From Alkalilimnicola sp. S0819 (lineage in GTDB: Bacteria; Pseudomonadota; Gammaproteobacteria; Nitrococcales; WHIW01), in the NCBI RefSeq assembly GCF_009295635.1, contig NZ_WHIW01000006.1:1-64000 (forward strand): DNA of 64,000 nt. Reading direction: 5' to 3'. Made by a program: the position numbers and the translations under genes. Positions 34,602 through 43,040 of this stretch are shown in pieces (position 1 is the stretch's first letter; each line of letters starts with the position of its first letter). Under the pieces are notes generated by a model. It did not search any database. It saw only the letters and a program-made list of their open reading frames with translations, and was not told where the DNA came from.

Positions 34602-36275
34602 ATGAAAGCACTGGAACGCCAACTCGCCGCCCTGCACGGCCGGGGCTACAAGGCCTACAAATCCCTCACCGGCGAATACGCCTACCCCCGCTGCCGCCTG
34701 TACATCGACCACGTACAGGCCGACCCCTACGCCGCGCCCTCACGGCTGCGCGCGCTGGTGCCCTGGGAACAGGCACGGCTGCCGGACAGCGCCCGCCGCG
34801 GCGGCGCACGGGAGCGCGCCGCCCGGGATTTCATCGCCCGCCGCTTTCGCCAGGCCGCCCGCGACTGCCGGGAGCTGGCCATGGACGCCGGCCACCAGAC
34901 CGTGCTGGATCGCACCGCGGTGCTGTTCCGCCCGGAGGGCGTGGAGCTGCGCTACACCGTGGAGCTGCCCGGTCGCGGGCGCAGTATCGACGGCCAGCGC
35001 GCCCGGCAGGTGCTCTGCGAGGTGCTGCCGGAGGTGATACGCCAATGCGCCGAGGCCGACGCGCTGGATCTGGATGCCCTGGAGGCCCATTGCGCGGCGG
35101 TGGAAGACCAGACCGCCCTGCGCGCCCAACTCGCCGAGCGCGGCCTGGTGGCCTTCGTCGGCGACGGCGCCGTGCTGCCGCGGCGCTCCGGCGTGGACGA
35201 CCGGCCACTGAAAGACGCCATCGCGTTTCAATCCCCCGAGAGCCGGCGCATCACACTGCACACCCCCAACGCCGGCCCACTCACCGGCATGGCCATCCCC
35301 CGGGGCATCACACTGATCGTCGGCGGCGGCTTTCACGGCAAGTCCACCCTGCTCAACGCCCTGGAGCAGGGGGTTTACGACCACCTCCCCGGCGACGGTC
35401 GCGAGCAGGTGGTCACCGACCCCGGCGCCGTCAAACTACGCGCCGAGGATGGCCGCGCCGTGCAGCAGGTGGATCTTTCACCGTTCATCAACCACCTGCC
35501 CTACGGCAAATCCACCCGCGCCTTCGTCACCGAACTGGCCTCCGGCTCCACCAGCCAGGCCGCCGCCCTGCAGGAAGCGCTGGAGCTCGGCGCCAGCGCC
35601 CTGCTGGTGGACGAGGACACCTCGGCCACCAACTTCATGATCCGCGACCAGCGCATGCAGGCCCTGGTGGCCAAGGCGCAGGAACCGATCACTCCCTTCG
35701 TGGACCGCATCGCCGAGCTGCGGGACCGGCTGGGGGTCTCAACCCTGCTGGTGATGGGCGGCTCGGGGGACTACTTCGACTGCGCCGATCAGGTGATCCA
35801 GATGCAGGATTATCTGCCGCTGGATGTGACCGACGAGGCCCGGGCCGTGGCCGCCCGCCACCACACCGGGCGCCGCGCCGAGGCCGAATCCCCCCTGCAG
35901 CGCCCGGCCCGGCGAGCCCTGCTGGCCGACAGCCTGGACCCCTGCACCCGGCCCGGCAAACGCCGGATCAAGGTACGCGGCCTGGACACGCTGGTGTTCG
36001 GCCGTGAGGACATCGACCTGCGGGCGGTGGAGCAACTGGTGGACCCCTCGCAGCTGCGCGCCATCGGCCTGCTGCTGGCGCGGTTGGCCGAGCGGGGCGG
36101 GACGCTGGCGGACCCGGTGGCGGCCATCGAGGCGCTGCTGGCCGAGGACCTGACGACACTCCCTGATCGCCCCGATGGGGATCTGGCCCGGCCCCGGGCG
36201 GCGGAGGTGATGGCCGCGCTGAACCGGCTGCGCGGCGCGCGCTTCGCGGCGGGGGTTACCGAGACAGGGGCCTGA
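34602..36275 (+). CDS. Predicted ATPase of the ABC class (PF09818-type)
   Basis: A 557-residue soluble protein. The N-terminal part binds an extended surface (GYKAYKSLTGEYAYPRCRLY, DHVQADPYAAPSRLRALVP). The P-loop is ITLIVGGGFHGKSTLLNALE at about residue 236-255. The ABC-like signature ELASGSTSQAAALQEAL and Walker B ALLVDEDTSATNFMIRDQRM follow, then LLVMGGSGDYFDCADQVIQM. These are diagnostic of PF09818, a family of unknown function. It is divergent from the methyltransferase-HNH gene, 152 bases away. Confidence 0.88.
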   Translation: MKALERQLAALHGRGYKAYKSLTGEYAYPRCRLYIDHVQADPYAAPSRLRALVPWEQARLPDSARRGGARERAARDFIARRFRQAARDCRELAMDAGHQTVLDRTAVLFRPEGVELRYTVELPGRGRSIDGQRARQVLCEVLPEVIRQCAEADALDLDALEAHCAAVEDQTALRAQLAERGLVAFVGDGAVLPRRSGVDDRPLKDAIAFQSPESRRITLHTPNAGPLTGMAIPRGITLIVGGGFHGKSTLLNALEQGVYDHLPGDGREQVVTDPGAVKLRAEDGRAVQQVDLSPFINHLPYGKSTRAFVTELASGSTSQAAALQEALELGASALLVDEDTSATNFMIRDQRMQALVAKAQEPITPFVDRIAELRDRLGVSTLLVMGGSGDYFDCADQVIQMQDYLPLDVTDEARAVAARHHTGRRAEAESPLQRPARRALLADSLDPCTRPGKRRIKVRGLDTLVFGREDIDLRAVEQLVDPSQLRAIGLLLARLAERGGTLADPVAAIEALLAEDLTTLPDRPDGDLARPRAAEVMAALNRLRGARFAAGVTETGA

Positions 36276-36370
36276 AGCAATCTTTCGAAGCCGGGTTCAT
36301 ACGGGATGGGCTTTATTCCTCCGATCCTTTACCCTCTGCGCCTGACCCTGCCGAGGCCGGGGCCGAGGCG

Positions 36371-37837
36371 GTGGAGCCGGCCGGAGTGAATCATCCCGTG
36401 CAGCAACAAAAACTCTATGCGTCGCTAGGCCTTGCCGCACTGTTGTTGCTGGGCTTCCTGGCCACCAGCCTGATCAGCTACTTCGTGGCCCAGGATTCGC
36501 TCACCGAGCGCATCGCCGACGAAACCCTGCCGCTGACCAGCGACAACATCTACTCGGAGATCGAGCGCGATCTGCTGCGCTCCACGCTCATCTCGTCACT
36601 GATGGCCCACGACACCTTCGTGCGCGACTGGACGCTGGCCGGCGAAGAGCAGCCCGAACGCATCATCCGCTACCTGGACACGATCCAGCACAAGTACGCC
36701 ACCACCACCGCCTTTTTCGTCTCCGAGCGGACCCGGCGCTATTACCACCCGGACGGCATGCTGAAGACCATCGACGAGGACGACCCGGCCGACGCCTGGT
36801 ACTTCCGGGTCCGGGCGCTGCGCGAGCCCTACGAGGTCAACATCGACCAGGACACCGCCGATCGCAGCCGGGTGAGCATCTTCGTCAACTACCGGGTGCT
36901 GGATTACCAGGGCGACTACCTGGGCGCCATCGGCATCGGCCTGGCGGTGAATCGCGTCACCGAACTGGTCCAGACCTACCAGGAGCGCTACGGGCGGCAC
37001 ATCTACTTCATCGACCGCGCCGGGCGCATCACCCTGCGAGGCGGCGCCTATGCCGAGGCCGAACGCATCCAGGAAGTGCCCGGACTCAAGCGCCTGGCCA
37101 CCTATATCCTCGCCACCCCCAGCGCCTCGCTGAGCTATGAGCGAGCCAACGGCGAGACGGCCTACGTCAACAGCCGCCTGATCCCCGAACTGGACTGGCA
37201 CCTGATCGTCGAGCAGACCTCCTCGCAGACCGAAACCCGCATCCTCAACACCCTGCTGATCAATGTATTGTTCGCCCTGACCGCCACCGTGATCGTGCTG
37301 CTGCTGGCGCGCTTTACCATCCGCGGTTATCAGCGCCGGCTCGAGGACATGGCGATGCTCGACCCGCTGACCGGCGCCGCCAATCGGCAGGTGTTCGGCA
37401 TGATCTTCGAGCGCACGGTGAAAGCCGCCCAGCGCCGGGGCGAGCCGGTCTCGGTGATCACCATCGACCTGGACCATTTCAAGGCGATCAACGACACCTA
37501 CGGCCACCGGGGCGGCGACGTGGCGATCCGCGAATTCGCCCGGATCGTCCGCGGCTGCATACGCGAGACCGATGTACTGTGCCGCTGGGGTGGCGATGAA
37601 TTCGTGGTGCTGTTGAGCGACTGCAGGATTGAAGGCGCTGAGCAACTGGCTGGGAAAATCCGCAAGGCGGTAAACGAGCAACCGATCAGCTACGGGCGCG
37701 ATACCCTGGCCATCACGGTCAGCCAAGGCATGGCCCAGCACCGGCCCGGAGAGGCCCTGGATGAGTTGGTCGCCCGGGCGGATGCCGCCCTGTACGCGTC
37801 CAAGGCCGAAGGGCGGGATCGTTATACGGCGGGTTAA
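36371..37837 (+). CDS. Cache-domain diguanylate cyclase
   Basis: A 488-residue membrane-bound GGDEF protein. A first TM helix (LYASLGLAALLLLGFLATSL) is followed by a periplasmic Cache-like sensor (about 40-290: RYYHPDGMLKTIDEDDPADA, VSIFVNYRVLDYQGDYLGAI), a second TM helix (NVLFALTATVIVLLLARF) and a GGDEF domain with DPLTGAANRQVFGMIFERTV, IDLDHFKAINDTYGHRGGD and the active loop RWGGDEFVVLLSD. The catalytic residues are intact, so it should make c-di-GMP. The frame starts with GTG at 36371, and a slightly later start is possible. Confidence 0.9.
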   Translation: MEPAGVNHPVQQQKLYASLGLAALLLLGFLATSLISYFVAQDSLTERIADETLPLTSDNIYSEIERDLLRSTLISSLMAHDTFVRDWTLAGEEQPERIIRYLDTIQHKYATTTAFFVSERTRRYYHPDGMLKTIDEDDPADAWYFRVRALREPYEVNIDQDTADRSRVSIFVNYRVLDYQGDYLGAIGIGLAVNRVTELVQTYQERYGRHIYFIDRAGRITLRGGAYAEAERIQEVPGLKRLATYILATPSASLSYERANGETAYVNSRLIPELDWHLIVEQTSSQTETRILNTLLINVLFALTATVIVLLLARFTIRGYQRRLEDMAMLDPLTGAANRQVFGMIFERTVKAAQRRGEPVSVITIDLDHFKAINDTYGHRGGDVAIREFARIVRGCIRETDVLCRWGGDEFVVLLSDCRIEGAEQLAGKIRKAVNEQPISYGRDTLAITVSQGMAQHRPGEALDELVARADAALYASKAEGRDRYTAG

Positions 37838-37934
37838 ATAAAGCCGCCCCTCGCTGCACCGCAGACTGGTGTAGAAAAGCGGCGGGTGATTCGATTCGGC
37901 ATTCCTTGTCGTCGCGATGGAGGGGGCGTGGAGG

Positions 37935-38726
37935 TTACGAGAGCCCGCCTTGGAGCGCGGAGGAGATATATCGAGCCTCAAAACCGCGAACAACCCGGGC
38001 CAACTCATCGCCCAGCAACCGCGAAACCACGGCCTCGACCGTGCGGGGCACAGTGAAACATGCCTCGGCAATGCCCCCGGTAATACAGGCTAGCGTATCG
38101 CTATCCCCGCCCAGCGAAATGGCATTACGCACCGCATCCTCGTAGTCCTCAGACTCCAGAAACGCCCGGATCGCCTGCGGCACCGTCCCCTGGCAGGTCT
38201 CGTCAAAACGGTAATGCGGCCGTATCTGATCCAGTGGCGTGCTCAAGTCATAGCCGAAGCGCTGTTCGATCCAGCTCTGGATATCCTGTTTGCTGCTCCC
38301 CGTGCGCGCCAGGAATATCGCCGCCGCCGTCGCCTGCGCGCCCTTGATCCCTTCCGGGTGATCATGGGTCACCGCCGCCGCCCGTTCGGCCTCCAGCAGC
38401 ACCGTGTCCAGATCATCGCAGGCCCAGCCCACCGGGCTGACCCGCATCGCCGCGCCATTGCCGAAGCTGTTGTAGGGCTCACGGCTGCCGGACTCGGCCC
38501 AGGCGCGAAAACGCCCGCCGTAGCTGACATCCGGGTAGCGGTGGTAGTACTCGTGCAGCAGATCCACGTAAGGGCGGCCGCTGAGGATGCTGTCCGCCAG
38601 CGCCACCGTGAGCACGGTGTCGTCGGTGAAGACGCTGTCTTCGCGGAACAGCGGGAAGTCCTTGGTCTTGATGTTGTCGAACTCGTAGACCGAGCCGATG
38701 ATGTCGCCTGCAATCGCGCCTAGCAT
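37935..38726 (-). CDS. ADP-ribosylglycohydrolase (DraG/ARH family)
   Basis: A 263-residue dinuclear-magnesium hydrolase removing ADP-ribose from modified residues, probably arginine. The metal site is formed by LREDSVFTDDTVLT-type residues (T34, D35, D36) and the C-terminal NAISLGGDSDTLACITGG; AITHDHPEG-like AVTHDHPEGIKGAQATAAAI is also conserved. The start overlaps the end of the upstream FtsZ-like gene by seven bases, so the two are coupled. No dinitrogenase-reductase genes are present, so a nitrogen-fixation role is unlikely. Members of this family act as immunity proteins against FtsZ-modifying ADP-ribosyltransferase toxins, a striking fit to the neighbour. Confidence 0.9.
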   Translation of the reverse strand: MLGAIAGDIIGSVYEFDNIKTKDFPLFREDSVFTDDTVLTVALADSILSGRPYVDLLHEYYHRYPDVSYGGRFRAWAESGSREPYNSFGNGAAMRVSPVGWACDDLDTVLLEAERAAAVTHDHPEGIKGAQATAAAIFLARTGSSKQDIQSWIEQRFGYDLSTPLDQIRPHYRFDETCQGTVPQAIRAFLESEDYEDAVRNAISLGGDSDTLACITGGIAEACFTVPRTVEAVVSRLLGDELARVVRGFEARYISSALQGGLS

Positions 38727-39586
38727 TGGCTCTCCTTCAGGATTTTCGGCACACGATAGCTCCCCTGGCGACGGCTTGTGTCGTGATCCGGCTCGCCTTG
38801 CACCTGCCCCGCCAGCAACAAACCCAGCTCCACCCCCTCCGAGCCTTCATCGACACGCAGCCCCAGACACTGGGTTCCCACCGTGGGCAGCAGTTCGCGC
38901 AGGGCGCCGGCGATGTAGTCGAAATCCCCCACCGACAGTTCCGCCGAACCGCGTATGCTCAGGATGGCCCGGCTGTAGGCATGACGGTCCACCCCCTGGG
39001 CGGAGAGCGAGGCGCGCAACTGCGCCAGGGCGTCATCCAGCCGGCGCCGGCCGTGGCCCAGGCCGATGGCTAGGGCGGCGGGGCCGGCCCGGTGGATGAT
39101 GCAGCGGACATCGGCGAAATCCACGCAGACCAGACCCTGATCGCGGAGCAGCCTTTCCAGCCCGGCGATCCAGCCGGTCAGGCTGCTGGCGGCCCGACGC
39201 TGGCGGCGGGCGGCGACCAGATCCTCCTCGCCCGCGCCATCGGGCCAACCGCCCAGGGCATCGGCCCAGGGCGCCAGCCGCGGCTGCACATCGCGGGGGG
39301 CGAGGACCAGGCTCAGCCGGTCGGCGGCGCGCAGGGCCTGGAGCTGGGCGCGGGCCTGCTCGATGGCGGCGGGGTCGTCGCCCACCACCAGGCAGAGCAG
39401 ATCCACCGCGCTCAGGGCGGGGTCCACCGGCGCCCCCGGACGGGGCTGGGCGTAGAACGTGGGGCTGGCGTCATCCAGGGCGCGGGCCAGGCATTGCTGG
39501 ACGCGGGAGCCATAGGCGGCCAGGGCAATGACGGCGTTACGGCCCTCGGCGTCGGGGCCGCGGTATTTTTGTTGCGCTGTAGGCAT
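38720..39586 (-). CDS. FtsZ-like protein lacking the GTP-binding signature
   Basis: A 288-residue protein. Residues about 135-260 align well with the central helix and C-terminal domain of FtsZ: DQGLVCVDFADVRCII (FtsZ has RPGLMNVDFADVRTVM), a GLGHGRRRLDDALAQL helix, then SRAILSIRGSAELSVGDFDY like FtsZ's GVLVNITAGFDLRLDEFETV. The N-terminal half keeps the outline (RNAVIALAAYGSRVQQCLAR, VDLLCLVVGDDPAAIEQARA), but the tubulin signature GGGTGTG is missing, so GTP hydrolysis is unlikely. An Arg-rich RRQRR (127-131) precedes the central helix. The start at 39586 follows GGAGG. The gene overlaps the ADP-ribosylglycohydrolase gene. No FtsZ tail peptide for FtsA/ZipA binding is evident. Confidence 0.75.
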   Translation of the reverse strand: MPTAQQKYRGPDAEGRNAVIALAAYGSRVQQCLARALDDASPTFYAQPRPGAPVDPALSAVDLLCLVVGDDPAAIEQARAQLQALRAADRLSLVLAPRDVQPRLAPWADALGGWPDGAGEEDLVAARRQRRAASSLTGWIAGLERLLRDQGLVCVDFADVRCIIHRAGPAALAIGLGHGRRRLDDALAQLRASLSAQGVDRHAYSRAILSIRGSAELSVGDFDYIAGALRELLPTVGTQCLGLRVDEGSEGVELGLLLAGQVQGEPDHDTSRRQGSYRVPKILKESQC

Positions 39587-39696
39587 GGGGTACCTCCGAT
39601 TTTTTCGGCATTGTGCGGGGCATGCGCGACGGCTTGTGTCGCTGGCAACCAGCAGGAGGGCGGCATAGACATACCAGTCATGCCGACTGAAACGCG
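39587..39696. other. Intergenic, no gene; GC-rich palindrome just beyond it
   Basis: Promoter and leader of the FtsZ-like gene should be here. A 16-bp near-palindrome, GTATCCCCGGGGGTAC at 39733-39748 (one mismatched pair), lies about 150 bases upstream of the FtsZ-like start, within the weak small frame described next. Confidence 0.4.
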
Positions 39697-39909
39697 CTAT
39701 GAAGCTGACGCTTCCCACACGGGGGGCCGCCAGTATCCCCGGGGGTACGAACGGGGCGGCGGAAATGATGGAAGCCCTGAATCGGCTGCCCTGAGCGCAG
39801 CCAGGGCGTAGTGCACGCGCACCTGGGCGGCCGGGCCATTGAGGCATCGCTCCAGCCAGGGTGAATGACCGAGCGTTTCCAGGGGCGGTTCTCCGGCCGC
39901 TTCGGTCAT
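39697..39909 (-). CDS. Short uncertain ORF at the end of the cassette
   Basis: A 70-codon frame whose ATG overlaps the stop of the ankyrin-protein gene (ATGA at 39906-39909). The first 45 residues (EAAGEPPLETLGHSPWLERC, VRVHYALAALRAADSG) are plausible protein, whereas the C-terminus is Pro/Arg-rich. It could be a truncated remnant of a longer gene or not coding at all. No family recognised. Confidence 0.3.
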   Translation of the reverse strand: MTEAAGEPPLETLGHSPWLERCLNGPAAQVRVHYALAALRAADSGLPSFPPPRSYPRGYWRPPVWEASAS

Positions 39910-40214
39910 TCGGCCGCGCCCAAACGGCGCGCCATCGCCTCCCGGCCCAGACGTTTGGCGAAATCCTCGGGGCGCTTGCCGTCGCGTGTCTCGGCACGCC
40001 TGTCGGCGCCCTTGGCCAGCAAAACACCGACTCGCTCTTCATCACAATAAGCCACTGCGTCAAACAGAGCCGTCATGTCATACGTGTCGGGAAAATCCGG
40101 GTCGGCGTGCGGTACGACCAGGTCAAAAAAGCGCGGATCAGAGGCCAGCGCGCAGGCCGAGGCGATGACCGTCACGACGACCGCCAGCAGCGTTTTTCTC
40201 AGCGTCCTCCGCAT
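39906..40214 (-). CDS. Small ankyrin-repeat lipoprotein
   Basis: A 102-residue protein with a lipoprotein signal peptide (LRKTLLAVVVTVIASAC) followed by one ankyrin-like unit: YDMTALFDAVAYCDEERVGV, LLAKGADRRAETRDGKRPED and FAKRLGREAMARRLG. It overlaps the upstream 3-TM gene by 16 bases. Periplasmic ankyrin proteins are often immunity or accessory proteins encoded beside secreted effectors, which suits the cassette, but the role here is inferred. Confidence 0.75.
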   Translation of the reverse strand: MRRTLRKTLLAVVVTVIASACALASDPRFFDLVVPHADPDFPDTYDMTALFDAVAYCDEERVGVLLAKGADRRAETRDGKRPEDFAKRLGREAMARRLGAAE

Positions 40215-40624
40215 GCGGTCCCCGGCTGTACGTACTCGATGTTTACACTGCGAAGGCCGCCGCCCGACGCCGGGCAGGCCGAATAACCCGCATCATTCAG
40301 CGCCGTGGTCACCAGGCGCGACTCCAGCCCCCACCCCACCCCGTACAGAACCAACAGAGCCACCGCCAAAGCTCCCCCGCCATAGCGTTTTATCAGGGCC
40401 TTGCCGCGCCTGGCGCCGAAATGCTCCATGACCGCCATCAGATGTATCAGCGGCAACACTGCTGGCAGCAGCATATAGTGCCACCCGGTGCTCGTTCGAA
40501 TGGCCGCGTCACCGCTTGCCATGGCAGCGTGAACATCCTGAACCAGCCAGGCCAACAGCCCCAGACTGGCAAAACAGATCAGATACAGCGGTGTGACCAA
40601 CAACAAAAGCCTTGAATGAGTCAT
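40199..40624 (-). CDS. Three-TM membrane protein of unknown function
   Basis: A 141-residue protein with three hydrophobic segments: LLLLVTPLYLICFASLGLLA, WHYMLLPAVLPLIHLMAVM and GGALAVALLVLYGVGWGLE. A basic loop (FGARRGKALIKRYG) lies between the last two, and a Cys-containing C-terminal tail follows. Its ATG overlaps the stop of the upstream gene by one base (TGATG). Its gene order, after a larger membrane-active-looking protein, is that of an immunity protein. I do not recognise a defined family. Confidence 0.7.
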   Translation of the reverse strand: MTHSRLLLLVTPLYLICFASLGLLAWLVQDVHAAMASGDAAIRTSTGWHYMLLPAVLPLIHLMAVMEHFGARRGKALIKRYGGGALAVALLVLYGVGWGLESRLVTTALNDAGYSACPASGGGLRSVNIEYVQPGTACGGR

Positions 40625-41391
40625 CAGTAGAAAAGCCCGCGGCCAACATCCTTGCCCTGAAGCAATCGCTCCCGAATGGTGCTTTCCATCTGCCACCAAT
40701 CCTGCTCGAGCTTTCCGGTGCCCCGCTCGTACGCCGCCAGGAGTCCCTGCACCAGGGTTTCCGTTATACCCAGGCGCGAATCGAGTGCCTGCAAACCCGC
40801 GCCAACCATCGCACCCACAAGAACCGCGACGAAAACCGGTCCTACAACGATTGTCGTCACCATCCCGACCAAGGCGCCGGCGATAAGCCCGGCTGCCGCC
40901 GCCATACCCGCTTTGACTACATCGCCCGTCACGCCGATGAGCAAGCGGGTGACGACGAACTCGTCAGCAAGACACTCGCTCAATACGGTCATGCCCACAG
41001 CGGCGAACACGGTTAACCGAAAGCCCTTTACAGAGGACGCCAATCGGCCTCGATGACCTACACCGAGATTTACGAGCTTGGGATGCTTAGCGCTGTAACG
41101 GGTTCCGGGCAAACGGCTACGCAGACGCCGGTCGCCCTTCAGTATGATGTACGTCTTGCCGTGGACGGTCTTGGCTACGGCTCGCCCCGTGAAACCAAAT
41201 TCCTTGATGAGGCGCCCGGCCGCAACGACATCCAGCGCCAATAGCGCATTACCCACCGTGCTCTTGGCTTTACCGGATTTGACGGCACCGGATACTCGCT
41301 CGGCCACTTCGACGAAATCGTCCAAGGCCATGACATGGAGTTCGGCATGGTTGGCGCGGAACTGCCTGTGCAGCTGTTCTTCTGGTTTCAT
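40624..41391 (-). CDS. Membrane-inserting hypothetical protein, possible effector
   Basis: A 255-residue protein. The N-terminal half is soluble and basic (MALDDFVEVAERVSGAVKSG, KTVHGKTYIILKGDRRLRSR, GTRYSAKHPKLVNLGVG). The middle holds three or four hydrophobic stretches: FRLTVFAAVGMTVLSECLAD, DVVKAGMAAAAGLIAGALVG and TTIVVGPVFVAVLVGAMVG. The C-terminus is amphipathic (TLVQGLLAAYERGTGKLEQD). Hydrophilic N-terminus plus Gly/Ala-rich hairpin helices is a layout seen in pore-forming toxin domains. The start at 41391 is supported by AAGGGA seven bases upstream. Composition is less GC-rich than the flanks. Function unproven. Confidence 0.65.
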   Translation of the reverse strand: MKPEEQLHRQFRANHAELHVMALDDFVEVAERVSGAVKSGKAKSTVGNALLALDVVAAGRLIKEFGFTGRAVAKTVHGKTYIILKGDRRLRSRLPGTRYSAKHPKLVNLGVGHRGRLASSVKGFRLTVFAAVGMTVLSECLADEFVVTRLLIGVTGDVVKAGMAAAAGLIAGALVGMVTTIVVGPVFVAVLVGAMVGAGLQALDSRLGITETLVQGLLAAYERGTGKLEQDWWQMESTIRERLLQGKDVGRGLFY

Positions 41392-41504
41392 TCGCATTCC
41401 CTTGCGGTTTCTTGTTTATCGAAGCATCAGGTATCCGATTCGACCTTCCTTGTTGTGGCGAGGCGGAAGAGCGACACTAAGGCAACATGAATTAGGCGTC
41501 AATT

Positions 41505-42995
41505 TCAGAGTTGCGCGTCCAGCCCCGCCAACACCTGCCGAAAGCTCTCCAAGCCCGCCTCCACATTCTCGATGATTTCCTCGGCCAACTCATCGGGCTC
41601 GGGCAGGTTGTCCAGATCCCCCAGCGACTTGTCCTTCAGCCAGAAGATGTCGAGGCTGACCTTGTCGCGTTTCATAATCTCGTCGCGGGAATAGCGCCGC
41701 CAGCGGCCCTCCGGATTGTCCTCGGTCCAGGTTTCTTCCCGGGTGTGGCGGTCCTGCTGCGGCTTGTAGCACTCGATGAAGTCGTGCAGGTCCTCGTAGC
41801 GCATGGGCTTGCGCTTGAGGGTGTGGTGGACGTTGGTGCGGTAGTCGTAGAACCAGACCTCCCGGGTCCAGGGCTCCGCGCGCCCCGGGCGGTTGTCGAA
41901 GAACAGCACGTTCGCCTTGACGCCCTGGGCGTAGAAGATACCCGTGGGCAGACGCAGGATGGTGTGCAGATCGGTGGTCTCCAGCAGCTTGCGACGCACG
42001 GTTTCGCCCGCTCCGCCTTCGAACAGCACGTTATCGGGCACTACCACCGCCGCCTGGCCGGTTTCCTTCAACATGGTGCGGATGTGCTGGACGAAGTTGA
42101 GCTGCTTGTTCGAGGTGCTGGCCCAGAAGTCCTGGCGGCTGTAGACGAAATTTTCTTTCTCCTGCTCCCCCGCCGCGTTGCTCACCGTCATGCTGCTCTT
42201 CTTGCCGAAGGGCGGGTTGGCCAGCACGTAGTCGTAGCGCTGCGGCGCCGGGCCCAGCAGGGCGTCGGTGGAGAGGATGGTGGGGGTGTCGTCGATCTCG
42301 CCGATGTTGTGCAGGAACAGGTTCATCAGGCACAGGCGGCGGGTGTTGGCGACGATCTCGTTGCCGTGGAAGGTGTCGTGCTTGAGAAAGCGCTTCTCGG
42401 CGGCGTCCATCTCCCGGCCGTGGTGCTCGGTGATGAAGTCGTAGGCGGCCAGGAAGAAACCGCCGGTGCCGCAGGCCGGGTCCGCGACGGTCTTGCCCGG
42501 CCGCGGGCGCACGCATTCCACCATGGCGCGAATCAATGAGCGAGGCGTGAAGTATTGCCCGGCGCCGGAGCGGGTGTCCTCGGCGTTCTTCTCCAGCAGC
42601 CCTTCGTAAATATCGCCCTTCACGTCCGCCTCGAGCATGGCCCAGGTTTCCGCATCGATCATCTCGATGATGCGCGCCAACTTGGCCGGGTCCTGGATCT
42701 TGTTCTGGGACTTGACGAAGATCTGCCCTAGCATGCCGTCCTGCTTGCCCAATTCACGCAGCAACGTGATGTAGTGCGCCTCCAGCTCCGCGCCCTTCAG
42801 CCGCTTCAAGCTGTCCCAGTCATACAGGGGCGGGATTCCCACGGCGCGGTTCCAGGGCGGCTGTGAGTATTCATCGGCGAGCTTGAGGAAAATCAGGTAG
42901 GTGAGCTGTTCCAGGTAGTCACCATAGCCCACGCCGTCGTCGCGCAGGGTGTGGCAGAAACTCCAGACCTTGGAGATCAGGGATTGGGCGTTCAT
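41505..42995 (-). CDS. hsdM: Type I restriction-modification methyltransferase subunit HsdM
   Basis: A 496-residue N6-adenine methyltransferase. The N-terminal recruiting helices start SLISKVWSFCHTLRDDGVGY. SAM binding is seen at SGAGQYFTPRSLIRAMVECV and ADPACGTGGFFLAAYDFI. The catalytic motif is VLANPPFGKKSS (NPPF), followed by AVVVPDNVLFEGGAGETVRR. The gene is the last of the R-S-X-M operon, 45 bases after the AlbA_2-domain gene, whereas hsdM more often precedes hsdS. Confidence 0.95.
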   Translation of the reverse strand: MNAQSLISKVWSFCHTLRDDGVGYGDYLEQLTYLIFLKLADEYSQPPWNRAVGIPPLYDWDSLKRLKGAELEAHYITLLRELGKQDGMLGQIFVKSQNKIQDPAKLARIIEMIDAETWAMLEADVKGDIYEGLLEKNAEDTRSGAGQYFTPRSLIRAMVECVRPRPGKTVADPACGTGGFFLAAYDFITEHHGREMDAAEKRFLKHDTFHGNEIVANTRRLCLMNLFLHNIGEIDDTPTILSTDALLGPAPQRYDYVLANPPFGKKSSMTVSNAAGEQEKENFVYSRQDFWASTSNKQLNFVQHIRTMLKETGQAAVVVPDNVLFEGGAGETVRRKLLETTDLHTILRLPTGIFYAQGVKANVLFFDNRPGRAEPWTREVWFYDYRTNVHHTLKRKPMRYEDLHDFIECYKPQQDRHTREETWTEDNPEGRWRRYSRDEIMKRDKVSLDIFWLKDKSLGDLDNLPEPDELAEEIIENVEAGLESFRQVLAGLDAQL

Positions 42996-43040
42996 GGCTG
43001 CTTGCTCGTCTCGTTCTATGCGTTTCTATGCGCCGATCGC

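Noticed and set aside
37935-38726. DraG for nitrogenase regulation
   Set aside because: No nif or draT gene is nearby, and the gene is coupled to an FtsZ-like gene; a nitrogenase role is not supported.
39733-39748. Operator for the FtsZ-like gene
   Set aside because: The palindrome is GC-rich with one mismatch, about 150 bases from the start, and lies in a possible small coding frame; evidence is too weak to list as regulatory.
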